This document shows positions 56,055 through 64,000 of a DNA stretch of 64,000 nt, in pieces (position 1 is the first letter of the stretch; each line of letters begins with the position of its first letter). The position numbers and the translations under genes are program-made. The notes beneath the pieces are model-generated. The model was not told the origin of the DNA, did not search any database, and saw nothing but the letters and a program-made list of their open reading frames with translations. Source of the DNA: Adiantum capillus-veneris. Taxonomy: Eukaryota > Streptophyta > Polypodiopsida > Polypodiales > Pteridaceae. Location: assembly GCA_014529385.2 (NCBI GenBank), contig CM043966.1, positions 104,667,087-104,731,086 of the forward strand. Direction: 5' to 3'.

Positions 56055-59000
56055 ATGGCGGAGAAAGGGTAGCTCAGGATTGAGAAGTTCAACGGCAAAA
56101 ACTACCAACATTGGAAGATGCAGATTGAAGACTATCTCTACCAGAAGGACCTCTATTTGCCACTAGGCGGTCTTGCGAAGAAGCCCGCAACAATGGCAGA
56201 TGAAGCATGGATTGTCCTTCATTCGAAAGGCACTGGGAACAATCCGGTTAACCTTGGTGTCAACGGTGGCCTTCAATGTTTCGGAGATGAAGACCACGGA
56301 GGACTTGATGAAGTCACTTGACGACTTCTACGAGAAACCATCGGCATCCAATAAGGTATTTCTTATGAAGCGCTTGTTCAATCTAAAGATGGCAGAGAAT
56401 GGCTCAGTTGTAGAACGCCTAAATGACTTTAACACAAACATAAGTCAACTTCGATCAGTGAAAATCAATTTCGATGACGAAGTGCGAGCTCTCCTTATAC
56501 TATCATCTCTACCGGATAGTTGGGATAGCCTTGTGATGGCTGTAAGTAATTCTATCTCTGGCACAAATACTCTTAAGTTTGATGATGTTATGGGTGTTCT
56601 CCTAAGCGAGGAAATGCGAAGGAGAAGCACAGGAGAATCATCAAGTGCTGCACTATCAGTGGAAACAAGAGGAAGGCTTAAGGAGAGGTTCAAAAACCAA
56701 AAGGGTCGTGATTGCTCAAGGCGGAGCAAGTCACGCACAAAGTCAGTTCTTGAATGTTGGAACTGTGGCAAGAAGGGCCACGTCAAGAAGGATTGCTGGT
56801 CCAAGAAGAAGAAGGAGACAGAGTCTCAAGACAACAAGCCAACATCGGAGGCCAATGTGGCAGGTAAAGTAGAGCAAGATGCTCTAATTCTCTCATTAGA
56901 CAATGTGTCTAATTCCTGGATAGTAGATTACGGGGCTTCATTCCATGCGACACCACACAAGCAACATTTACAAGACTACACCAAAGGTAATTTTGGGTAT
57001 GTATACTTGGGAGATGATGAAGCTTGTGAGATTGTCGGCAAAGGTACAATTTCTGTCAAAACTGCTAACGGAAATGAATGGAAGCTTAAAGATGTTAGGC
57101 ATGTTCCTTCTCTTCGCAAAAATTTGATCTCTACAGGACAATTGGACGATGAAGGTCACAACATTGCATTCGGAAACAAACGGTGGAAGATTTCAAAGGG
57201 ATCTTTGGTGGTTGCCAAGGGAGAAAAAGTCGGTACAGTTTACTTGTGTACTGTTAGCACGCAACCTTCAGCTTGTGCAACAACTACAGAAGTTGACAGT
57301 GCGGTGTGGCACTACCGACTTGGGCATATGAGTGCCAAAGGAATGCAAATCCTTCAAACAAAGAAGCTTCTACCAGGTTTGAAAGAAGTGGACTTAGAGT
57401 TCTGTGAAGATTGTGTTTATGGTAAACAAAAGAGGGTAAAATTTCAAAAATCAGGAAATGAAAGAAAAAATAAAAAACTTGAGTTGGTTTATTCTGATGT
57501 TTGGGGTCCTGCAAGTACACCATCACTTGGTGGCTCATTGTACTATGTAACATTCATAGACGATGCGAGTAGAAAAACATGGGTTTATGTCATGAAGAAT
57601 AAATCTGATGTATTTTCCATATTTCAAAGGTGGAAAGCCTTTGTGGAAAATGAAACAGGTACCAAGGTTAAATGCCTCAGATCCGACAATGGAGGCGAAT
57701 ATTGCAGCCAAGCTTTTGAAAGCTTTTGTGCTAGCAATGGCATTCGGAGGCAAAGGACAACCCCAAGGACACCTCAACAAAATGGGATTTTGGAAAGGAT
57801 GAACATGACAATCATGGAACGAGCACGAAGCATGCGGCTACATGCAGTCCTACCGCTTGAGCTTTGGGCGGAAGCTGTAAGTACGTCTGTGTACTTAATC
57901 AATCGGTCACCCTCAACGGCATTGGATGGGGGAGTTCCAGAAGAGGCATGGACAAGTAAACCGATGAATTATGCATTTCTCAAAGTGTTTGGGTGTGAGG
58001 CTTTCATGCACATAGATAGAAGCCTAAGATCAAAGTTAGATGCAAAGTCCAAAAAGTGTTTCTTCATTGGCTATGGAGAAGGAGACTTTGGGTATCGCCT
58101 ATGGAATCCTGAAGATGGTAAAATCTTAAGGAGTAGGGATGTAATTTTTAACGAACAAAATATGTACAAAGATTACTTGGAAAGAAAACAAACAAAAGAA
58201 ACAGGTGAAGAGTACATGGAGCTTGAGGACGGTGAAGACTCTAGGACTGAAACGGTGACAATGTGCAACAACGTCAACCAAATGAGGAGCCTCAACCTAT
58301 TCCCCGAAGATCTGCAAGAGCAAGTAGACCTCCAGAAAGGTTTGTTCCTTCCTTCAACCATCTCTTGATCTCAGATTCTGGAGAGCCGGAATCATATGAA
58401 GAAGCTATGCAACATGAATCCAAAGAAGAATGGGCGAAGAGCATGAAAGTGGAGATGGACTCACTACATCGCAACCAAACATGGGAGTTGGTTGAGTTGC
58501 CTAAAGGTAAGCGGGCACTTCAAAACAAATGGGTGTACAAGCTAAAGGAAGAAGAAGGTGGGAAGAAAAGGTACAAGTCTAGGCTCATGGTAAAAGGTTT
58601 TTCTCAAAAGAAAGGTATTGACTTCAATGAAATATTTTCTCCTGTTGTAAAAATGAACTCAATTAGGCTTGTCTTAAGCCTTGTGGCTGCTCATGATCTA
58701 AATCTCGAGCAAATGGATGTAAATACGGCATTCCCTCACGGTGACTTAGAGGAGGAAATCTACATGCTTCAACCAAAGGGGTATGAATTAAAAGGTAAGG
58801 AGAAAATGGTTTGCACATTAAAGAAGAGCTTGTATGGTTTAAAGCAAGCATCAAGACAATGGTACTTGAAGTTTGATCGATGGATGTTGGATCATGGATT
58901 CACAAGATGCAACTCGGATCACTGCGTCTACACGAAGAATTTGGGAGATGGGAAATTCATCATCCTAATGTTGTATGTTGATGACATGTTGATTGCAAGT

Positions 59001-59936
59001 GCTAACATGCAGGACATCAAAGACCTAAAAGAGGAGCTGTCCAAATCTTTTTCAATGAAAGATTTAGGTGCTGCAAAGAGGATACTTGGTATGAAAATAT
59101 CAAGGGACAGGACGAAGAAGACAATAAAGCTATCTCAAGAAGATTACATCAAGAAGGTACTCGAAAGGTTTTCAATGCAAAATGCAAAACCAGTTTCTAC
59201 ACCTTTGGCTGGTCATTTAAAACTAACGAAGGATATGTGTCTGAAGACACAAGAGAAGATAGCCTATATGTCTAAAGTTCCATATGCTGCAGCGGTAGGT
59301 TCTCTAATGTATGCTATGGTCTAGACAAGGCCAGACATTGCACATGCAGTGGGAGTTGTGAGTAGGTTCATGGACAACCCAGGTAAAGAGCATTGGCAAG
59401 CTGTGAAGTGGATACTTTGGTATCTAAAAGGGACAACAACAAATGCTTTGTATTTTGGAGAAACTGATATTTTTCTAGAAGGGTATGCTGATGCAGATAT
59501 GGCAGGTGACAAAGATACTCGAAGGAGCACTACTGGCTATGTGTTCACGGTTGGAGGCACAGAAGTAAGTTGGGCTTCAATTCTGCAGAAAGTGGTTTCA
59601 CTTTCTACCACGGAAGCAGAGTATGTAGCAATGACGTAGGCAAGCAAAGAAATTCTGTGGCTTCACAGATTCTTAGAAGAGCTTGGATTCAAACAAGACA
59701 ATTGTGTCTTGTACAGTGATAGCCAAAGCGCTATCCATCTTGCGAAGAACTCAGGCTTTCATTCAAGGACAAAGCACATTGCGGTGAGATATCACTTCAT
59801 ACGCACTCTTTTGGAAGAGGGACAGCTAAAGCTAGGAAAGGTGCATACAAGTGAAAATCCTGCAGACATGTTTACAAAGGTGGTCAACAAGGAGAAGTTG
59901 AGCTTTTGCTCATCTTCAATCGGCATTCAAGGATAA
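56055..59936 (+). pseudogene. Copia-7 gag-pol polyprotein (Tork-like), few breaks
   Basis: The ATG at 56055 is followed by a TAG five codons later (56070). Gag goes on ('EKFNGKNYQHWKMQIEDYL') and shifts frame near 56220 into a 731-codon frame (to 58368): gag end, knuckle 'CWNCGKKGHVKKDC', protease 'WIVDYGASFHATPHK' (active Ser replaced by Tyr), integrase 'HYRLGHMSAKGMQ', 'CEDCVYGK', 'SDVWGPASTPS', 'RSDNGGEYCSQAF', 'TPQQNGILERMNM'. A frameshift near 58260 gives the RT frame (58263-59324) with 'LEQMDVNTAFPHGD' and 'LMLYVDDMLIAS'. RNase H follows after TAG stops at 59322 and 59637 ('GYADADMAGDKDTRRSTTGY', 'YSDSQSAIHLAKN'). RT and integrase cores look sound; the protease change should inactivate it. 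Confidence 0.9.
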
Positions 59937-59996
59937 GAAGCCAGAATGGAAAGCAGTCACAGGTTTGGTTTGGAGATCAGTCTCCAAGTGGGAGAT

Positions 59997-60788
59997 TATT
60001 AAGTATGGAGCCTGATTTACCCTTGTAATTTTCTGTGGTAAAAGCGCACATTTGTAAGGCCCCCATTATGAGGAGAAGCCATCGTGCGTGAAGGAAAATC
60101 ACTCACAGGAAACCAAAATTTTCATGGACAAGAATCAGGGGCAACTTTAGAGGCCCCCGAGACTTTTTTTCACCGGAATATTCCTTTTCGCCGGAATATT
60201 ATGGCCGTACGGCGGACGGAAAGTGGTCGGAAAACAACCGGTCGGTTGGCCGGTGGCCGGTAGTCAATGGCCGGTGGCCGGTGGTCGGAAGTCAATGGCC
60301 GGTGGCCTGTGGTCGGAAGTCAATGGCAGATGGCCGGTGGCCGAATTCAAAAGCGGACTTGTCTTCTCAAGGGCGGCCACACATGGGCGGATTGGAGGGT
60401 CCGATTTGGACTTATTCGCACAAGGGCGGCTACACATGGCTGTCTCTCATTAGAGAGGGCAGCCCTTTTGGCCTATAAAAGGAGGCCATTTCTACACACA
60501 TTTCATAGTGTGAAGTTGATGCAACAAGGTGAGTGTGAGGTGGTGAGAGTGAAGCAAGGCGGGAGCTCTATCAAGGGTTTAATCCCTTTGTAAACTACTT
60601 CTTCTTTTGAAGTGCTAAAGCCATTGAGTGGCTGCTTTCTCGTGGACGTAGCCCACATTGGGTGAACCACGTATATCGTGTGTACTCTCTCTTTCTCTCT
60701 ACTCTATAATCTCTTGTGTGTGAATTCTATCTCTCTCCATTAAGTAATCTACTCAAAAATCTATTTAGCTAAGTCTTATTTTCTAACA
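59997..60788 (+). repeat. Copia-7 3' LTR (792 bp)
   Basis: It begins TATTAAGTATGG (one change from TGTTAAG) and ends TTTTCTAACA. It is 107 bp longer than the 5' LTR, through extra GGCCGGTGG/TCGGAAGTCAAT units near 60245-60345, a repeated CGCCGGAATATT near 60170-60200 and an added stretch near 60560-60590. Confidence 0.92.
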
Positions 60789-61456
60789 ACAAGGATATAC
60801 AACCACTGAAAGAGAGGCTTTAGGGATGGTTTTTAGTGCTACAAAATTCCGGCATTATTTGCTAGGCAAATTGTTTCATTTCTATGTGGATCATCAAGCC
60901 CTATTATTCTTGATTAATAAAGTCATTATTCAAGGTAGGCTAATACGGTGGATGATGTTCCTTATGGAATTTGAATTTTGAATTTTCCATAAACCTGGCA
61001 AGAACCACTGTGGCGCTGATTTCCTCTCTAGGAGTACGGAGGGCTACTCTGAAGCGTCTTTAAGAGACGAACCAGTGGATGTTCAATTATTTCAGCTGGA
61101 AGCGGCACAATCAATTGATCCTATATTATATAAAGTATATCAATTTCTTTCTTAGGGTGGCTTCTCAGATGACTGGAAGCAGAACCAGAAGAAGGCTCTG
61201 GTTATTAAAAGTTTAAAGTTTACCATTATTGGTGGCTCACTCTACAGATTGGGTGTCTATGGGATTCTTGGTCGATGTGTGCCTATGGAAGGTAGAAGGC
61301 AAGTTATTTTAGAGGCACATAATGGGGATCTGGTGGACACTTTTTCTATTGATATTACTTTCAAGAAGATTCTGCAGGCTGGTTTGTGGTGGCAAAACTT
61401 GATATCTGATATTTGATGTCAGAAGTTTTTGCAAAACCTATGACATATACCAAAGA
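60789..61456 (+). pseudogene. Gypsy-3 RNase H end and integrase N-terminal region
   Basis: 'REALGMVFSATKFRHYLLG' and 'FYVDHQALLFLINK' finish RNase H; 'KPGKNHCGADFLS' marks its last catalytic Asp region. The integrase zinc domain before 61456 is decayed, with stops near 60978, 61155, 61416 and 61442. Confidence 0.75.
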
Positions 61457-62447
61457 ATGAGTAAACCCACAGCAGCAGACATGACTCCCTTAACACCAAT
61501 TCATCCACTGGGTGTTTTCATGAAATGGGGTCTGGATTTTATGGGACCATTCAAGAAGGTTACTCCCAAGAAGAATAGGTATATATTTATGGATGCCTGC
61601 TATGTAACCAAGTGGGTAGAAGCTAAGGCTCTTCCTAACAACACAACAAAATCCACTATAAGGTTTTTATTTGAGAATATTGTCTGCCACTATGGATGTC
61701 CTGTAGAGATTGTGTCAGACCAAGGGGCACATTTCATAAATGACACTATGGATATCCTCATGGATATGCTTTTAGTCAAGCATCGGAAATCCACACCATA
61801 TTATCCTAGATGCAATGGGCATGCCGAAAGCAGCAACAAGACCATTAAGACTATCCTCACCATGATTGTGCAAAAAAAGCCAGAACAATGAGACTTGAAG
61901 CTTTAGACTGCTCTATGGGCATAAGGTCACTATGGGGTTAACACCATTCATAATGGTGTATGGCGTTGAAGCTCTTGTCCCTATGGAATTTGTTATACCA
62001 AGTCTCAGAATGGCCGTAGAGTATGGTTTAGATTTTAATCACAATCTTAAGAAGCGACTGAAGGAGCTCACCCAGTTAGATGAACTGAGACAGAGGGCTA
62101 TGCTGGAACAAGAAATTGTTCAGAAGAGAAGGAAACATTGGCATGATCGAAGAATTAAGGTCAGGGAGTTTCAGAAAGGTGATCTGGTTCTCCTATATCA
62201 GTCTAAATTGGGTCCTAAGAAACCGAATTTAAAGATAGCCTGGGCACGGCCATTTGAAGTTGATTGGGTGTTCTCAAATGGCACGGTAAGGCTGAAAGAT
62301 CTGTTTGGATTATTGTTGCCAGGGGTATATGATGGAGCTAAAATCAAGCTCTATTCTTCAGAAGCTAGGGAAACGGGCATTGATGGTATGGGAGCTGAAG
62401 ACCAGGAAAATCCAGAATCAGCTATTTTAGGTCTTTTCCATGTATAA
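61457..62447 (+). pseudogene. Gypsy-3 integrase core and C-terminal part
   Basis: 'WGLDFMGPFKKVTPKKNRY', 'VSDQGAHFIND' and 'YYPRCNGHAESSNKTIK' give D, D and E of the catalytic core. A stop at 61889 and a frameshift separate the frame 61932-62447 ('MGLTPFIMVYGVEALVPMEF', 'KGDLVLLYQSKLGPKKPN'), the Athila/Tat-type tail. The Gly usual in 'PQTNGQ' reads 'PRCNGH' here. Confidence 0.85.
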
Positions 62448-62543
62448 CCAGTTCCAGAACCAGTCAAAAAGCCAGAACAGTACCAGTTCGATCAAACCCT
62501 GTCCAGACCAGAACCAGAAAAGTATGGGCACCAATATCATTTT

Positions 62544-63695
62544 TTGGGGGACCAATGGTCAGATGGAATATTAGTGGTAATCATTTCAAAGACGAGCGAA
62601 ATTCTTGTCCAATGCATGTCTGCCACGTCACTTGCGGTGCACAGAACTCTAGGAACGGTAAGTGGTGGAGCTTTTATGGCGCAAACGTGTATAACAGTAA
62701 GGCCAGTAAGCATTTTTTCTCGCAAATTTCCTGCGCGACGCTTACCTTCTATTGTCCATTCACCATCGCCGAGCTCCAAAGTTTCCTCACTGCAACCGCA
62801 AACCTCTTCTTCTGAGAAGACTGTGGATTGTCGCTTGTCCTTGGAAGCCACGCCTGGATACGGGTTCGACGAATCAAGTAAGTCATTTTCTTCTTCCTCT
62901 ACTTCTTCATCGTCCTTATGGTGTATGGGTAGGAAGAAAATGTCGGAGAAGATGCAGGAGGCTATCAACGAAACCCAAGCCCTTATTACTGCTGCAAAGG
63001 CAACTCTTCCGCTCATTCCGCATAGTAAGATTCAGTGCTATCTGTTTACTAAGAAAGCCAAGGCTTTACTCAAACTATGGGATTTGCGTGTGGTTCTGCA
63101 AGCCACAAGGATTGAGTTTGACACAGCCATCATAAGGCAAGTCCTGGATTCTTTTAATGCTGAAGATGGAAGTGCTATTGTCTATGGTACAAAGTGCCAG
63201 TCACTTCAGAGAACATTGCTTTTGCCTTCCGAATGACAAATGAGCCAAAGCCATCTGTGGCAATTGCAGAGCAGAGCAGATCAGTGCAGGTTTGAAGGAA
63301 GATGATGCTGCCAAAAAGAAAGGAAATCCAGTGCGCAAGGGATTCCAGTACCAGGTCTGGACGTTCCTGCTGCTTACTGATTTGTGGTTGAAGCTGTGAG
63401 CCTAAAAAATAATCCAACATATGTGTTAGAGAAACTCTTTGCTATGATTTTAGCAAATAGATTGGATTCTAAAGTCTCTATCAACCTCTTGCAGATGTTG
63501 TCGCATAATGTACTTCAGCAAACTGCCAAGTTGAAGTCTCAAAGTGTATTCAAGGCTTGGTATGTTTGGCAGTTTCTGTACTGGGCAACTGCTCCACACG
63601 CCCATGATCAGGTAATAGTGGCTTGGAGCCAAAAGCCATTCCCAGTATCCAAGAATGTAGAGTTATCATCTGATGAAGAAGCCCCAGAAAGCTAG
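62544..63695 (+). pseudogene. Extra ORF after gypsy-3 integrase, family not recognised
   Basis: The first frame 62544-63236 (230 codons) has a Ser-rich middle ('SKSFSSSSTSSSSLWCMG') and then an alpha-helical part ('MQEAINETQALITAAKATLP', 'CYLFTKKAKALLKLWDLRVV'). After frameshifts it continues as 'FQYQVWTFLLLTDLWLK' and, in 63384-63695, 'NPTYVLEKLFAMILANRLD' and 'VFKAWYVWQFLYWATAPHA', ending in an acidic tail. Together about 370 residues. Athila/Tat elements often carry an additional ORF here, sometimes called env-like; I see no clear signal peptide or typical fusion-protein layout, and likeness to plant mobile domains is only an impression. Function unknown. Confidence 0.55.
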
Positions 63696-63875
63696 TTAGT
63701 CCCCACTGGACGAAGAGAAAGGCTATACAAGAGAAAGCTGGCAGTTCAAAGAGGCCAAGGACAACACTGACCAAAAGAAGCCCTAGAAAGCTAGTCAGTC
63801 CCCATTGGATAGAAGAGAAAGGCTATACAAGAGAAAGCTGGCAGTTCAAAGAGGCCAAGGACAACACTGACCAAA
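63678..63875 (+). repeat. 99-bp tandem duplication downstream of the extra ORF
   Basis: GAAGCCC(C/T)AGAAAGCTAG begins at 63678 and 63777; both copies run through GGCTATACAAGAGAAAGC and AACACTGACCAAAAG with a few differences. Confidence 0.93.
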
Positions 63876-64000
63876 AGCATTGCTCTCCTGAAGCAGTTAG
63901 AAAGTCAAATCAAAATAGTGTCTACTGAAAGGACTTCAGTTAGCCAGACTGAACAACATACTGTCCAAACCACTGGTGGAGTCAGCCAGCTAGCAGGCCA
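63876..64000. other. Gypsy-3 sequence running off the window
   Basis: No 3' LTR or purine tract is reached before the window ends. Confidence 0.5.

Larger units (their letters stand above)
55297..60788 (+). mobile_element. Copia-7: complete Ty1/copia element inserted in gypsy-3 pol (TSD ACAAG)
   Basis: LTRs at 55297-55981 and 59997-60788, tRNA-Met primer site, gag-pol between. ACAAG flanks both sides (55292-55296 and 60789-60793). Gypsy-3 RNase H resumes immediately after the second copy ('YTTTEREALGMVFSATKF'). Confidence 0.95.
51247..64000 (+). mobile_element. Gypsy-3: Athila/Tat-like Ty3/gypsy element, plus strand, continues past the window
   Basis: Order: LTR (51247-51781), gag with three zinc knuckles, protease, RT with a large deletion, [Copia-7 insertion], RNase H, integrase, then a long extra ORF region. 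Copia-7 splits it at 55296/60794 with the duplication ACAAG. No 3' LTR is reached. A spacer ORF after integrase is a trait of the Athila/Tat group. Confidence 0.82.

Overview
This window looks like nuclear DNA of a large-genome land plant, built almost wholly of transposable elements nested in one another. The plant call rests on chromovirus, Tork-like Copia and Athila/Tat-like elements primed by initiator tRNA-Met, a CACTA (En/Spm) element with plant-type DUF4216 and Transposase_24 genes, and a DUF4283 gag-like fragment. Two Penelope-like reverse transcriptase remnants suggest a fern, lycophyte or other non-seed plant (inference). I found no host gene I can name, no tRNA or rRNA gene and no CRISPR array.

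Layout. 1-5240: microsatellites, a promoter-like block, three imperfect tandem repeats, then a frameshifted reading region whose end looks like the fingers of a Penelope-type RT. 5245-8868: a 5'-truncated CACTA element holding a 3' TNP2 fragment and a Transposase_24 gene with in-frame stops. 8869-19373: a minus-strand chromovirus (gypsy-1) inserted in the CACTA end and carrying a 2.5-kb foreign insertion. 19374-24566 and 25505-30613: two inverted Copia elements of one family (227-bp LTRs). Their target duplications are swapped between them, which shows that the 938 bp between them was inverted. 30614-35530: a pol-less gypsy (gypsy-2) interrupted by a truncated third copy of the same Copia. 35790-36390: decayed DUF4283 remnant. 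38133-43990: two decayed Copia relics. 44000-46760: a Penelope-like element with an almost intact RT, no endonuclease and a candidate minimal hammerhead ribozyme in its 3' region. 46900-48600: GC-rich tract with a frameshifted ORF of unknown kind. 49010-51246: truncated Copia-6. 51247-64000 and beyond: a plus-strand Athila/Tat-like gypsy-3, split inside pol by a complete 5.5-kb Copia-7 (TSD ACAAG) of the same family as Copia-6.

Order of events that can be read: gypsy-2 landed first; a CACTA element entered its LTR; gypsy-1 entered the CACTA end; Copia-1 entered the gypsy-1 LTR and Copia-2 the gypsy-2 LTR; recombination between the two Copias then inverted the piece between them. Nearly every reading frame is broken by stops or frameshifts. 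The likeliest functional sequences are the Penelope RT domain and the ribozyme fold. Element names with numbers are labels used only in this annotation.
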